From contig NZ_CABVPR010000053.1 of the NCBI RefSeq assembly GCF_902499135.1, forward strand, positions 1 to 40,429: a DNA stretch of 40,429 bases, written 5' to 3'. How positions within the stretch are numbered: position 1 is the first letter of the stretch; each line of letters begins with the position of its first letter. The position numbers were made by a program, and so were the translations under genes. The DNA is from Burkholderia dolosa (GTDB taxonomy: Bacteria > Pseudomonadota > Gammaproteobacteria > Burkholderiales > Burkholderiaceae). The notes under the pieces are model-generated. The model made no database searches. It was not told the DNA's origin and saw nothing but the letters and a program-made list of their open reading frames with translations. This document shows, in pieces, positions 26,128 through 36,354 of this stretch.

Positions 26128-27687
26128 ATGGCACAGGCTCCTGTCTCGCACCCGCCCTTGCAGGGCGGGCAACTCGTGATCGGCACGATCGCGGTGTCGC
26201 TCGCGGTGTTCATGAACGTGCTCGACACGTCGATCGCGAACGTCGCGATCCCGACCATCTCGGGCGACCTCGGCGTGTCGTCCGATCAGGGCACGTGGGT
26301 CATCACGTCGTTCGCGGTCGCGAACGCGATCTCCGTGCCGCTGACCGGCTGGCTGACCGACCGCTTCGGGCAGGTGCGCCTGTTCCTCGCATCGATCATC
26401 CTGTTCGTGATCTCGTCGTGGATGTGCGGGCTGTCGCCGAACCTGCCGTTCCTGCTCGCGTCGCGCGTGATCCAGGGCGCGGTCGCGGGGCCGATGATTC
26501 CGCTGTCGCAATCGCTGCTGCTCGCGAGCTATCCGCGCGCGAAAGCGCCGATGGCGCTCGCGCTATGGTCGATGACCACGCTGATCGCGCCGGTCGCCGG
26601 GCCGATCCTCGGCGGATGGATCTCGGACAACTACTCGTGGCCGTGGATCTTCTACGTGAACATCCCGGTCGGCATCGCGGCCGCGCTGGCGACGTGGACG
26701 ATCTATCGCCAGCGCGAATCAGTCGTACGCCGCGCACCGATCGACGGCGTCGGTCTTGCGCTGCTCGTGCTGTGGGTCGGCTCGCTGCAGATCATGCTCG
26801 ACAAGGGCAAGGATCTCGACTGGTTCGCGTCGACGACGATCGTCGCGCTCGCGCTGATCGCGATCGTCGCGTTCGCGTTCTTCGTGATCTGGGAGCTGAC
26901 GGCCGAACATCCGGTCGTCGATCTGTCGCTGTTCCGCATCCGGAACTTCACGGGCGGCACGATTGCGCTGGCGGTCGGCTACGGGCTCTACTTCGGCAAC
27001 CTCGTGCTGCTGCCGCTGTGGCTGCAGACGCAGATCGGCTACACCGCGACCGACGCCGGTCTCGTGATGGCGCCGGTCGGACTGTTCGCGATTCTGCTGT
27101 CGCCGCTGACCGGCAAATTCCTGCCGCGCACCGACCCGCGCTATATCGCGACCGCGGCGTTCCTGACGTTCGCGCTGTGCTTCTGGATGCGTTCGCGCTA
27201 TACAACCGGCGTCGACGAATGGTCGCTGACGCTGCCGACGCTCGTGCAGGGCATCGCGATGGCCGGGTTCTTCATCCCGCTCGTGTCGATCACGCTGTCC
27301 GGCTTGCCCGGCCATCGGATCCCGGCGGCGTCCGGACTGTCGAACTTCGTGCGGATCATGTGCGGCGGTATCGGCACGTCGATCTTCCAGACGGCGTGGG
27401 ATCACCGGAACAACTTCCACCACGCGCAATTGGTCGAGCAGGCCAATCCGTACAACCCGACGTTCAACCAGGCCGTCACGCAGATGGGCAATCTCGGGCT
27501 CACGCGCGAGCAGGCGCATGGGCTGATCAACAACATGGCCACGCAGCAGGCCGCGCAACTCGGCGTGAACGATCTGTTCTACATTTCGGCGGCGATCTTC
27601 GTGCTGCTGATCGCGCTGATCTGGATCACGAAGCCCGAACGTGCGGGCGGCGGCGATGCGGGTGCAGCGGCGTCGGCCGCGCACTGA
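26128..27687 (+). CDS. EmrB/QacA-type DHA2 drug:proton antiporter
   Basis: A 519-residue major-facilitator transporter of the 14-helix DHA2 family. Motif D1 is LDTSIANVAIPTISGDLG near the N-terminus, and the A-like motif is GWLTDRFGQVRLF. Motif C is APVAGPILGGWISDNYSW. A Gln-rich periplasmic loop precedes the last helix (NNMATQQAAQLGVNDLFY). With the adaptor and outer-membrane lipoprotein it should expel hydrophobic or phenolic compounds across both membranes. It is last in the operon and ends before a shared terminator. Confidence 0.95.
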   Translation: MAQAPVSHPPLQGGQLVIGTIAVSLAVFMNVLDTSIANVAIPTISGDLGVSSDQGTWVITSFAVANAISVPLTGWLTDRFGQVRLFLASIILFVISSWMCGLSPNLPFLLASRVIQGAVAGPMIPLSQSLLLASYPRAKAPMALALWSMTTLIAPVAGPILGGWISDNYSWPWIFYVNIPVGIAAALATWTIYRQRESVVRRAPIDGVGLALLVLWVGSLQIMLDKGKDLDWFASTTIVALALIAIVAFAFFVIWELTAEHPVVDLSLFRIRNFTGGTIALAVGYGLYFGNLVLLPLWLQTQIGYTATDAGLVMAPVGLFAILLSPLTGKFLPRTDPRYIATAAFLTFALCFWMRSRYTTGVDEWSLTLPTLVQGIAMAGFFIPLVSITLSGLPGHRIPAASGLSNFVRIMCGGIGTSIFQTAWDHRNNFHHAQLVEQANPYNPTFNQAVTQMGNLGLTREQAHGLINNMATQQAAQLGVNDLFYISAAIFVLLIALIWITKPERAGGGDAGAAASAAH

Positions 27688-27716
27688 CGCAGCGCGCTCG
27701 TGCGCGCGCCCAAACG

Positions 27717-27749
27717 AAAAATCCCGGTCGAATCGACCGGGATTTTTTT
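27717..27749. terminator. Bidirectional terminator between the efflux operon and truB
   Basis: AAAAATCCCGGTCG and CGACCGGGATTTTT form a long perfect stem with a short loop, flanked by A- and T-runs. It serves the convergent emrB-like and truB transcripts. Confidence 0.95.
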
Positions 27750-27774
27750 CGTTCCGATGAAACGCGCCGCGCGA

Positions 27775-28707
27775 TCAGGCCGCCGTCACGACGAGCCGCT
27801 CCGGCGCGAGCACGCCGTTCGCCTTGCGCGCGACGCCGAGCAGCCGCGTCGCGTCGTACACACGCACGCGCTCGCCGTCGGCCGCGTCGATCGTTGGCAG
27901 CGCCGACAGCGGCAAGCGCTGGCCGTGCAGAAACCGCTTCGCACTCGTTTCGTCGAGGCGAACGAGCTCGAGCGTCGACAGCAATGCATCGACCGGCTGC
28001 AGCCACGCGTCGCGCGCGACTTCGTCGGCATCGGAAAGCGCGTCGAGCGTCACCGCATGCTCGAGCGTCAGCGCGCCGACGCCGGTTCGGCGCAGCATCG
28101 TCAGATGCGCGCCGCAGCCGAGCGCCTCGCCGATATCCTCGGCCAACGTGCGCACGTACGTGCCCTTGCTGCACGTCACGCGAAACGTCACGTCCGGCAG
28201 CGTACACGCGAGCAGGTCCAGCGCATGGATCGTCACGGTGCGGCCTTCGCGCTCGACGGTCTGGCCCGCGCGCGCATATTCGTACAACGGCTTGCCGTCG
28301 CGCTTGAGTGCCGAGTACATCGGCGGCACCTGCACGATCTCGCCGGTGAAGCGCGCGAGCGCCGCTTCGACGGCCGCGCGATCGCACTCGACGCGCCGCG
28401 TGTCGAGCACTTCGCCCTCCGCGTCGCCGGTGGCCGTGCGCACGCCGAGACGCATCGTTGCTTCGTAGGTCTTGTCCGCATCGAGCAAGTCCTGCGAAAA
28501 CTTCGTCGCCTCGCCGAAGCACAGCGGCAACAAGCCGGAGGCCAGCGGATCGAGCGTGCCGGTGTGGCCGGCCTTCTTCGCGAGAAGCAGGCGCTTCGCG
28601 CGGATCAGCGCATCGTTGCTCGACAGGCCGACCGGCTTGTCGAGCAGAAGCACGCCGTCGAGCGCGCGCCGCGGCACGCGCGGACGCGGGGTTGCTGCAG
28701 TCGTCAT
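27775..28707 (-). CDS. truB: tRNA pseudouridine-55 synthase
   Basis: A 310-residue enzyme that makes the universal pseudouridine 55 in the T-loop of tRNA. The catalytic Asp53 is in GHTGTLDPLASGLLP, followed by the family motifs KTYEATMRLG and GEIVQVPPMYSALKRDGKPLYEYAR. The start MTTAATPR lies 13 bp after rbfA; a longer in-frame start 20 codons upstream would overlap rbfA. It is the last gene of the rimP-nusA-infB-rbfA-truB operon. Confidence 0.97.
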   Translation of the reverse strand: MTTAATPRPRVPRRALDGVLLLDKPVGLSSNDALIRAKRLLLAKKAGHTGTLDPLASGLLPLCFGEATKFSQDLLDADKTYEATMRLGVRTATGDAEGEVLDTRRVECDRAAVEAALARFTGEIVQVPPMYSALKRDGKPLYEYARAGQTVEREGRTVTIHALDLLACTLPDVTFRVTCSKGTYVRTLAEDIGEALGCGAHLTMLRRTGVGALTLEHAVTLDALSDADEVARDAWLQPVDALLSTLELVRLDETSAKRFLHGQRLPLSALPTIDAADGERVRVYDATRLLGVARKANGVLAPERLVVTAA

Positions 28708-28720
28708 AGGCCGGTCGAGC

Positions 28721-29119
28721 TCAGTCGTCCTTGGCGGCCGCGTCGGCCTCGTCGTCGTCCTTCGCACGCGTCGAGTTCGCTTCCTTGATCAGCCGCGACA
28801 TCTCGACGGCCTTCTCGATCGTCCGGTCGTAATGGAAGTGCAGCGTCGGCACCGTGTGGATGTGCAGGCGCTTGAACAGCAGGTTGTGCAGATGACCTGA
28901 CGCGTGATTCAGCGCATCCTGCGTCGATGCGGGATCGCCGGTCAGCGCGGTGAAATACACTTTCGCGTGCGCGTAGTCCGGCGTGAGCTCCACGCTCTGG
29001 ATGGTCACGATGCCGATGCGCGGATCCTTGACCTCGCGCATGATGAGTTCGGACAGATCGCGCTGAATCTGGTCGGCGATCTGAACGTTGCGATTCGGGG
29101 AAGTACGTTTCCTGGACAT
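28721..29119 (-). CDS. rbfA: Ribosome-binding factor A
   Basis: A 132-residue KH-fold factor for 30S maturation. [14 protein letters not shown]-like sequence at the N-terminus, [25 protein letters not shown] in the centre and [15 protein letters not shown] near the end are diagnostic. The C-terminal 20 residues are acidic and Ala-rich. It lies 113 bp after infB and 13 bp before truB. Confidence 0.97.
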   Translation of the reverse strand: MSRKRTSPNRNVQIADQIQRDLSELIMREVKDPRIGIVTIQSVELTPDYAHAKVYFTALTGDPASTQDALNHASGHLHNLLFKRLHIHTVPTLHFHYDRTIEKAVEMSRLIKEANSTRAKDDDEADAAAKDD

Positions 29120-29232
29120 GATCGATCCGTGATCTGCTTATCAGGATGAAGCGGCGAGCCTGCGGCACACCGCCATGAAAATGGGCGGGACAGGCCCAAG
29201 CCTGCCCCGCCCCATGAGCCGCTGCGCGACGA

Positions 29233-32142
29233 TTACAGCGTCCGCGCGACTTCGGTCACTTCGAAGACTTCGAACTGGTCGCCTTCGACGATGTCGTTGA
29301 AATTCTTCACCGACATGCCGCACTCGAAGCCTTGCTTCACTTCCTTCACGTCGTCCTTGAAGCGCTTCAGCGATTCGAGCTCGCCCGTGAAGATCACGAC
29401 GTTGTTGCGCAGCACGCGAACCGAAGACGAGCGCTTGACCACACCGTCGGTGACCATACAGCCGGCAACCGTACCGATCTTCGGCACCTTGAACACCTGG
29501 CGCACCTCGACCATGCCGGTCACGACTTCGCGCTTCTCCGGCGCCAGCATGCCGGACATCGCCGCCTTCACCTCATCCACTGCGTCGTAGATGATGTTGT
29601 AGTAGCGGATGTCGATGCCGTTCGCCTCGGCCAGCTTGCGCGCCTGTGCATCCGCACGCGTGTTGAAGCCGATGATGACCGCCTTCGATGCCGTCGCGAG
29701 GTTGACGTCGTTTTCGCTGATGCCGCCCACTGCGCTGTGCACGATCTGCACGCGCACTTCGTCGGTCGACAGCTTGAGCAGCGACTGCACGAGCGCTTCC
29801 TGCGAACCCTGTACGTCTGCCTTGATGATGAGCGGCAGGTTCTGCACTTCGCCTTCGCCCATCTGCTCGAGCATGCTTTCGAGCTTCGCGGCCTGCTGCT
29901 TGGCCAGCTTGACGTCGCGGAACTTGCCCTGGCGGAACAGCGCGATTTCGCGCGCCTTGCGCTCGTCCGGCAGCACGATCACTTCCTCGCCTGCGCCCGG
30001 CACTTCCGACAGACCCTGGATTTCGACCGGGATCGACGGGCCGGCTTCCTTCGTCGGCTTGCCGTTCTCGTCGAGCATCGCCCGCACGCGGCCGTACGCC
30101 GTGCCGGCAAGCACGATGTCGCCGCGGTTCAGCGTGCCCGACTGCACGAGGATCGTCGCGACCGGGCCCTTGCCCTTGTCGAGCTTCGCTTCGATCACGA
30201 TGCCCTTCGCCGGCGCTTCGACCGGCGCCTTCAGCTCGAGCACTTCGGCCTGCAGCAGCACGTTTTCGAGCAGATCGTCGATACCGGCACCCGTCTTCGC
30301 CGACACCGGCACGAACGGCGAATCGCCGCCGTACTCTTCCGGCACGACGCCTTCGGCGACGAGCTCCTGCTTCACGCGATCCGGATTCGCTTCCGGCTTG
30401 TCGATCTTGTTGATCGCCACGACGATCGGCACGCCGCCCGCCTTCGCGTGGGCGATCGCTTCCTTCGTCTGCGGCATCACGCCGTCGTCGGCCGCGACCA
30501 CCAGCACCACGATATCGGTGGCCTTCGCACCGCGTGCCCGCATTGCCGTGAACGCCTCGTGACCCGGCGTATCGAGGAACGTGATCACGCCGCGCGGCGT
30601 TTCGACGTGGTAAGCGCCGATGTGCTGCGTAATGCCGCCCGCTTCGCCGGCCGCCACCTTCGCGCGGCGGATGTAGTCGAGCAGCGAGGTCTTGCCGTGG
30701 TCGACGTGGCCCATCACCGTGACGACCGGCGGACGCGGCAGTTGCTCCGCATCGGTGCCCGTCTCGCCTTCGACGAGCAGCGCTTCCGGATCGTCCAGCT
30801 TCGCGGCGAGCGCGCGGTGGCCCAGTTCCTCGACGACGATCATCGCCGTTTCCTGGTCGAGCACCTGGTTGATCGTCACCATCTGGCCCATCTTCATCAT
30901 CACCTTGATGACTTCGGAGGCCTTGATCGACATCTTGTGCGCGAGATCGGCAACCGAAATGGTTTCCGGCACGTGCACTTCACGGACGATCGGCTCGGTC
31001 GGCGCCTGGAACGTCGATGCGCTGTCCTGGTGCCGGCCGCGACCCTTCGGGCCGCCGCGCCAGCCGCGGTCGACGCCGCCGCTCGAATCGCCGCGCGTCT
31101 TGATGCCGCGGCGCTTCGCCGCGTCGTCCTGCCAGCCGCCCTTGCCGCCGCCCGGCTTCTTGTTGCGGTCGCCCGCGCCAGCCGGCGCCTGCGTCGCCGC
31201 CGGCGCCGCGCCGGCCGGCTTCTTCACGGCCGGACGCGCCTGCGCGGTCGCACCCGCCGGCTTCGCCGGCTTGTGCAGCGTGCCCTTCGCTTCCGCGGGC
31301 TTCGGTGCCTCGGCCGGCTTCGGCGGTTCGGGTGCCTTGACGACGGCCTTGCGCGGCGTGTTCATCATCTCGCGGATCGCACGCGCTTCGGCCTCGGCCG
31401 CCTCGCGGCGCTTGCGGATTTCTTCCTGCTCGGCGCGCGCCTTGTCCGCCGCCTCGCGGGCAGCATCTTCGGCCTTCTTCGCCGCTTCGCGCTGCGCCGC
31501 ACGTTCGGCGGCCGCACGCGCTTCGTCCTGCGCATTCGGCGCTTCCTGCTTCGCCTCGGCGGCCTGCTGCGCAGCCGCCTGCCGAGCGGCCGCTTCGGTC
31601 GCCGCGCGCTTCGCCGCCGCTTCTTCCTCGGCGCGACGACGTTCGGCTTCGGCCGCTTCCTCACGGGCACGGCGCTCCGCTTCCTCGCGCTCGAGGCGCT
31701 CCTGACGCTCGCGCAGTTCCTGCGCCTGCTTTTCGAGCAGCTCGGCCTCGCGGCGCGCCTCTTCCTCACGACGCTTCAGATCTGCATCGTCGTCCGCTTC
31801 GGCGACCTGAGCCTGACCCGGTTCCGCGACATCGCTCACGTCGTCACGCTTGACGAACGTGCGCTTCTTGCGCACCTCGACCTGAATGGTGCGAGCCTTG
31901 CCCGTCGCGTCAGACTGCTTGATCTCCGACGTATGCTTGCGGGTCAGCGTGATCTTGCGCTTGTCGCCGTCGGTTGCGCCGTGCGACTTGCGCAAATGAT
32001 CGAGCAGACGCGCCTTGTCCGACTCGGACAGCGCATCGTCTTCACTCGCTTTCTGGACGCCCGCTGCCTGCAGCTGTTCGAGCAGCACACCAGCAGGCAT
32101 TTTCAGTTCCGCGGCAAATTGGGCTACGTTGTTACTCGCCAT
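29233..32142 (-). CDS. infB: Translation initiation factor IF-2
   Basis: A 969-residue initiation GTPase that brings fMet-tRNA to the 30S subunit. The IF2 N-terminal domain is at about 1-55. A long Ala/Glu/Arg-rich, probably coiled-coil region spans about 120-270, then a Pro/Ala/Gly-rich linker. The G domain has [11 protein letters not shown] (G1, near 478), DTPGHEAF (G3) and NKIDKPEA (G4). Domains II-IV complete the C-terminus, ending [12 protein letters not shown]. Length is typical for beta-proteobacteria. It is flanked by nusA and rbfA. Confidence 0.98.
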   Translation of the reverse strand: MASNNVAQFAAELKMPAGVLLEQLQAAGVQKASEDDALSESDKARLLDHLRKSHGATDGDKRKITLTRKHTSEIKQSDATGKARTIQVEVRKKRTFVKRDDVSDVAEPGQAQVAEADDDADLKRREEEARREAELLEKQAQELRERQERLEREEAERRAREEAAEAERRRAEEEAAAKRAATEAAARQAAAQQAAEAKQEAPNAQDEARAAAERAAQREAAKKAEDAAREAADKARAEQEEIRKRREAAEAEARAIREMMNTPRKAVVKAPEPPKPAEAPKPAEAKGTLHKPAKPAGATAQARPAVKKPAGAAPAATQAPAGAGDRNKKPGGGKGGWQDDAAKRRGIKTRGDSSGGVDRGWRGGPKGRGRHQDSASTFQAPTEPIVREVHVPETISVADLAHKMSIKASEVIKVMMKMGQMVTINQVLDQETAMIVVEELGHRALAAKLDDPEALLVEGETGTDAEQLPRPPVVTVMGHVDHGKTSLLDYIRRAKVAAGEAGGITQHIGAYHVETPRGVITFLDTPGHEAFTAMRARGAKATDIVVLVVAADDGVMPQTKEAIAHAKAGGVPIVVAINKIDKPEANPDRVKQELVAEGVVPEEYGGDSPFVPVSAKTGAGIDDLLENVLLQAEVLELKAPVEAPAKGIVIEAKLDKGKGPVATILVQSGTLNRGDIVLAGTAYGRVRAMLDENGKPTKEAGPSIPVEIQGLSEVPGAGEEVIVLPDERKAREIALFRQGKFRDVKLAKQQAAKLESMLEQMGEGEVQNLPLIIKADVQGSQEALVQSLLKLSTDEVRVQIVHSAVGGISENDVNLATASKAVIIGFNTRADAQARKLAEANGIDIRYYNIIYDAVDEVKAAMSGMLAPEKREVVTGMVEVRQVFKVPKIGTVAGCMVTDGVVKRSSSVRVLRNNVVIFTGELESLKRFKDDVKEVKQGFECGMSVKNFNDIVEGDQFEVFEVTEVARTL

Positions 32143-32233
32143 TCATTCCTCTTAGTGCAAGGACCGATTCCTTGCGGTTAGCATCGGGTCAGGCCATACG
32201 GCCGCCATCAAATCAGTGCGCCATGGTCATTTC

Positions 32234-33709
32234 TCACTGGAACCAGTGTTCACGTGCTTTCATGATCAACGCCTTAGCGGCATCCTCTTCCATCCCGGTC
32301 ATGTCGACCAGTTCATCCACTGCCAGCTCGGCGAGATCGTCGCGCGTCTGCACACCGTGTTCGGCCAGTTTCGCGAGCAGCTCCGGCGTCACGCCGTCGA
32401 GGCTCTTCAGATCCAGCGCAGCATTCTCGACCTTTTCTTCGTTCGCGATCGCCATCGTCAGCAACGCGTCGCGTGCGCGATTGCGCAGCTCGTGCACGGT
32501 GTCCTCGTCGAACGCCTCGATTTCGAGCATTTCGTTGAGCGGCACGTAGGCGATCTCTTCGAGGCTCGTGAAGCCTTCGTCGATCAGGATGTCGGCAACT
32601 TCTTCGTCGACGTCGAGACGCGTCATGAACAGCGTGCGCAGCCGGTCGCGTTCTTCGCCCTGCTTCAGCGCGGATTCGTCCGGCGTCATGATGTTGATCT
32701 GCCAGCCGGTCAGCTCGCTGGCAAGGCGAACGTTCTGACCGCTGCGGCCGATCGCGACAGCCAGCTCGTTCTCGTCGACGACGACGTCCATCGAATGTTT
32801 TTCTTCATCGACGACGATCGACTGGACGGCTGCCGGCGCGAGCGCGCCGATCACGAACTGGGCGGGATCTTCCGACCATAGCACGATGTCGATGTTTTCG
32901 CCACCGAGCTCATTGCGCACTGCCTGCACGCGCGAACCGCGAATGCCGACGCAGGTGCCGATCGGATCGATCCGCTTGTCGTACGCGATGACGCCGATCT
33001 TCGCGCGCACGCCCGGATCGCGGGCGGCAGCCTTGATCTCGAGCAGGCCCTGCTCGATCTCCGGCACTTCCATCTCGAACAGCTTCATCAGGAATTCGGG
33101 CGCGGTGCGCGACAGTTCGATCTGCGGGCCGCGCGCGGTGCGGTCGACCTTCGCGATGTACGCGCGCACGCGGTCGCCCACGCGCAGGTTTTCCTTCGGA
33201 ATCAGCTGGTCGCGGCGCAGCAGCGCTTCGACGCGCCCCGATTCGACGATGAAGTTGCCCTTGTCGAGACGCTTCACCGTGCCGGTCATGATCTTTTCGC
33301 CGCGCTCGAGATAGTCGTTCAGGATCTGCTCGCGCTCCGCGTCGCGCACCTTCTGCAGGATCACCTGCTTCGCGGCCTGCGCACCGATCCGGCCGAATTC
33401 GATCGACGGGACGGGTTCCTCGATGTACTCGCCGACTTCGACGTCGGGCTTCTGCTCGCGTGCCTCGAACAGCAGGATCTCGCGATCCGGCTCTTGCAAG
33501 CCTGCCTCGTCCGGCACGACGAGCCAGCGACGGAAGGTTTCGTGCTCACCGCTCTCGCGATCGATATGGACGCGGATTTCGGCGCCTTCGTCGAACAGCT
33601 TCTTGGACGCGGACGCGAGCGCAGCCTCGAGGGCGCCCAGCACCACATCCTTGTCGACGTTTTTCTCGCGCGCCAGCGCATCCACCAGCATCAACACTTC
33701 GCGACTCAT
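32234..33709 (-). CDS. nusA: Transcription termination/antitermination factor NusA
   Basis: A 491-residue RNA-polymerase-binding protein. The N-terminal domain (about 1-130) is followed by S1 ([22 protein letters not shown]), then two KH domains (including [27 protein letters not shown] and [22 protein letters not shown]). Two C-terminal acidic HhH repeats (about 360-490) are present, as in E. coli. Its ATG overlaps the rimP stop by 1 bp (TAATG), so translation is coupled. NusA can act on the terminator in its own operon leader. Confidence 0.98.
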   Translation of the reverse strand: MSREVLMLVDALAREKNVDKDVVLGALEAALASASKKLFDEGAEIRVHIDRESGEHETFRRWLVVPDEAGLQEPDREILLFEAREQKPDVEVGEYIEEPVPSIEFGRIGAQAAKQVILQKVRDAEREQILNDYLERGEKIMTGTVKRLDKGNFIVESGRVEALLRRDQLIPKENLRVGDRVRAYIAKVDRTARGPQIELSRTAPEFLMKLFEMEVPEIEQGLLEIKAAARDPGVRAKIGVIAYDKRIDPIGTCVGIRGSRVQAVRNELGGENIDIVLWSEDPAQFVIGALAPAAVQSIVVDEEKHSMDVVVDENELAVAIGRSGQNVRLASELTGWQINIMTPDESALKQGEERDRLRTLFMTRLDVDEEVADILIDEGFTSLEEIAYVPLNEMLEIEAFDEDTVHELRNRARDALLTMAIANEEKVENAALDLKSLDGVTPELLAKLAEHGVQTRDDLAELAVDELVDMTGMEEDAAKALIMKAREHWFQ

Positions 33710-34167
33710 TATTTGCGGCTCCTAAAGTCAACTTGCGGAATCAGGCGGGCTTTGTCGATATCGGCCAGCGTGAAATCCAGCATGGCCGCCTCGCCCTTCT
33801 TCCTCTCAAATTCCAAACCGATCGTTTCGCCGTTCGGCGCGTGCAGAATGCCCCGGTACGTCTTGCGCCCGTCCAGCGGCTTTTTCAAGGTCACGGAAAC
33901 TTCGCTGCCGGCGAAGCGCTCGAAGTCGGCCAGCTTCTTCAACGGGCGGTCGAGCCCCGGGGACGAGACTTCGAGCCGTTCGTAATCGATGTTTTCGACC
34001 GTCAAGACGTGCTGGAGCTGACGCGTAACCTTTTCGCAGTCGTCGAGCGAGATGCCGGCAGGCTGATCGATATAGATGCACAGCATGCCGCGCCCGGTGC
34101 GCTCGAGATCCACCAGCTCGTAGCCGAGCCCGGTGACCGTGGTTTCTATCAGTTCCGTCAGTTGCAC
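33709..34167 (-). CDS. rimP: Ribosome maturation factor RimP
   Basis: A 152-residue 30S maturation factor. [14 protein letters not shown] and LRVYIDQP-type sequence at the N-terminus, and [21 protein letters not shown] in the centre, are diagnostic. The start codon is GTG (34165-34167) with a strong GAGAGGA ribosome site; no ATG is available nearby. It is first in the operon, about 180 nt downstream of the predicted transcription start, with a terminator hairpin in between. Confidence 0.96.
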   Translation of the reverse strand: MQLTELIETTVTGLGYELVDLERTGRGMLCIYIDQPAGISLDDCEKVTRQLQHVLTVENIDYERLEVSSPGLDRPLKKLADFERFAGSEVSVTLKKPLDGRKTYRGILHAPNGETIGLEFERKKGEAAMLDFTLADIDKARLIPQVDFRSRK

Positions 34168-34269
34168 AGTGTCCTCTCAGGTGTTCGCGCCCGCCGCTCG
34201 CGATTCACCCGCGGGCGCGCGCCTTAGCCGGCGCAGGAAGCGCTACCCGAGATGCCTAACCGTTTCAGC

Positions 34270-34294
34270 AAAAAAAAATGGGCGGAACGCCCAT
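34270..34294 (-). terminator. Premature terminator (attenuator) in the rimP leader
   Basis: On the minus strand ATGGGCG-TTC-CGCCCAT forms a 7-bp stem, followed by nine T residues in total counting the stem end. It is located between the promoter (34355-34383) and rimP, so it would cut the transcript at about 80 nt unless read through. Premature terminators in rimP-nusA leaders are known in enterobacteria (the rimP-leader RNA). Confidence 0.85.
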
Positions 34295-34354
34295 CTTCTT
34301 ACTGGTGGTCGCACCTGAGCCGCACATTGAATCCGTACGCCCAGCGACTCTGCG

Positions 34355-34383
34355 ATTATAGCGATTTTTGACGCAGACGCCAA
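34355..34383 (-). promoter_or_regulatory. Strong promoter of the rimP-nusA-infB operon
   Basis: On the minus strand TTGGCG (34383-34378), a 17-bp spacer and a perfect TATAAT (34360-34355) form a near-consensus sigma-70 promoter. The predicted start is near 34348. Confidence 0.85.
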
Positions 34384-34623
34384 GCCAGGCGCTAAAACCG
34401 GCGCCCGGCGCGCAGCTTCAGGCCGAACATGAAAAAGCACGGAGGTCGCACCGCGATGCGACTTGGCCGGCCGCACAAAATATCGGAAATAATCCCGGCC
34501 GCGCAAAAGCATGCAACCTAAATGCAGCCGAACGCGCGAAATGCAAGGCGCCGAATCGGGGAAACCGGACGGCGCCGCGTTCGCCCGACGCGTCGGCGGC
34601 TTGGTCGCCGCGCGTCGGAATGC
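34384..34623. other. Spacer between rluB and the rimP promoter
   Basis: About 240 bp with no supported gene. A GC-rich inverted repeat (GGCGCCG 34547-34553, CGGCGCC 34570-34576) lies about 48 bp past the rluB stop but has no T-run. No tRNA is seen, unlike the metY tRNA gene that precedes rimP in E. coli. Confidence 0.4.
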
Positions 34624-36294
34624 TCAGCGACCGCGCGAGCGATTGCGCTGAGGGCGCTGACCGCCTCGTGCCCCGCCGTTACCGGCGCCGTCGGCGCGAT
34701 TGCCGTTCGGGTTGCGATTGCCGCCCTTGCCGCCCCGCTTGCCGCCCGCGCCGTCGCGTTTCGGGCCCGCGCCATACGACGCGCGATTGCCGTCGACATC
34801 GCGACCGCCGATGCGGTTGCCGTAGGACGGCGCCACCGGCAGGCTGCCGTAGCCGCTCAGGCCCGGCATGCCGGGCCCGCCGCGCCGGCCGCCGCGACGC
34901 GGCTGGTCGAGCTGGCCGTGCGTCGTCAGCACCGGCTCGCGATTGATGAAACCCATCGACGTCTGCATCGGATCGGGCTGCCGGCGCTCGGACTGCCCGG
35001 CGCCGCCGCGCTTGCCCTTGTCGTCGGACGGCGCCTTCAGGCCGACCGTCGCCATCAGCTTGCGGACCTGCGCCTCGTCGAGCTCCTCCCAACGACCGCG
35101 CTTCAGCCCGCGCGGCAGTGCGATCGGGCCGTGCCGCGTACGAATCAGGCGGCTCACCATCAGGCCGACCGCCTCGAACATCCGGCGCACTTCGCGATTG
35201 CGGCCTTCCGCAAGCGCGACGTGATACCAATGATTCGTCCCTTCGCCGCCGCCATCGCGGATGCGCAGGAAGTTCGCCGGGCCGTCGTCCAGCTCGATGC
35301 CGTGCAGCAGTTTCTGGCGCGCGCTTTCGGTCAGTTCGCCGACCACGCGCACAGCGTATTCACGCTCCACGCTGTAGCGCGGGTGCATGAAGCGGTTCGC
35401 GAGGTCGCCCGACGTCGTCAGCATCAGCAAGCCTTCGGTGTTGAAATCGAGACGGCCTACCGCGAGCCATTTCGCCGTCTTCATCGGCGGCAGACGATCG
35501 AACACCGACGGACGGCCTTCCGGATCCGCGTGACTGACGATCTCGCCGGTCGGCTTGTGGTAGAGCAGCACGCGCGGCGGCTTGTTCGGCAGCTTGCGCT
35601 TCACCGGCTTGCCGTTGATCCGCACCTGGTCGGTCGGCATGATGCGCTGGCCGATGTGCGCAGGTTCGCCGTTGACCGACACGCGGCCCGCGATGATCAG
35701 CTCTTCCATTTCGCGGCGCGAGCCCATGCCGGCTTCCGCGAGCACCTTGTGGAGCTTCGGCGCGTCGTCGTCCGGCGACAGCACGCGCTTGTTGGCCGGC
35801 TGATTGCGGCCGCGACGCAGCATCGGCGCACGCACGCCGCTGCCGCCGGCCGCGTTGTCGGCATCGAATGCCGGCGACGTCACGTACGCGAACAGGTCGT
35901 CCTGGCCCGCATCGGCATCGACCTTCGGGCTGTCGGCCTTCGGCGCGCCGCCGCGGCGGCCCTGACCGCCCTTCGCCGCGCCTTCGCGCTTGCCGGCCGG
36001 CTTGCGACCACCCTTGGCCGCGCCTTCCTTGCGAGGCGGGCGCGCCGGCTGCGCTTCCGCGGCGTCGGCCGGCGGCGGCGCATCCGCGCCCTCGGTGCCT
36101 TGCGGCTCGCCTTCCGCGCCCTTCGATTTGGCCGCTGCGCGACGACGCGCAATCAGGCTGCGCGGGCCGCGCCGCAGGCCGCGGCGGGGGCGTTCGTCGC
36201 CGCCGGCGGCCGGAGCGTCCTGCTCCGGCGCATCGTCGGCACGCGCTGCCTGCACGGCAGGCGCGGACGATTCAATATCGTGGATATCTGTCAA
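34624..36294 (-). CDS. rluB: RluB-type 23S rRNA pseudouridine synthase
   Basis: A 556-residue RsuA/RluB-family enzyme. The S4 RNA-binding domain (about 168-215) begins [21 protein letters not shown]. The catalytic Asp is in [14 protein letters not shown] near residue 281. [26 protein letters not shown] is the C-terminal core motif. E. coli RluB is about 290 residues; here a disordered 165-residue Ala/Lys/Arg-rich N-terminal and a 150-residue Gly/Arg/Asn-rich C-terminal extension are added. The start appears to be TTG at 36292-36294 with GAGG upstream; no ATG is near, so the true start is uncertain. It follows scpB by 60 bp. Confidence 0.92.
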   Translation of the reverse strand: MTDIHDIESSAPAVQAARADDAPEQDAPAAGGDERPRRGLRRGPRSLIARRRAAAKSKGAEGEPQGTEGADAPPPADAAEAQPARPPRKEGAAKGGRKPAGKREGAAKGGQGRRGGAPKADSPKVDADAGQDDLFAYVTSPAFDADNAAGGSGVRAPMLRRGRNQPANKRVLSPDDDAPKLHKVLAEAGMGSRREMEELIIAGRVSVNGEPAHIGQRIMPTDQVRINGKPVKRKLPNKPPRVLLYHKPTGEIVSHADPEGRPSVFDRLPPMKTAKWLAVGRLDFNTEGLLMLTTSGDLANRFMHPRYSVEREYAVRVVGELTESARQKLLHGIELDDGPANFLRIRDGGGEGTNHWYHVALAEGRNREVRRMFEAVGLMVSRLIRTRHGPIALPRGLKRGRWEELDEAQVRKLMATVGLKAPSDDKGKRGGAGQSERRQPDPMQTSMGFINREPVLTTHGQLDQPRRGGRRGGPGMPGLSGYGSLPVAPSYGNRIGGRDVDGNRASYGAGPKRDGAGGKRGGKGGNRNPNGNRADGAGNGGARGGQRPQRNRSRGR

Positions 36295-36354
36295 AACAAC
36301 CTCAAAATGTCAGGTCTCGCGCCCGGCACGGGCGCGGCAAGAAGTTGGCCGCGA

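Noticed and set aside
29332-32181. Plus-strand frame of 949 codons opposite infB
   Set aside because: It is a shadow of infB; the composition is His/Arg/Leu-rich without domains.
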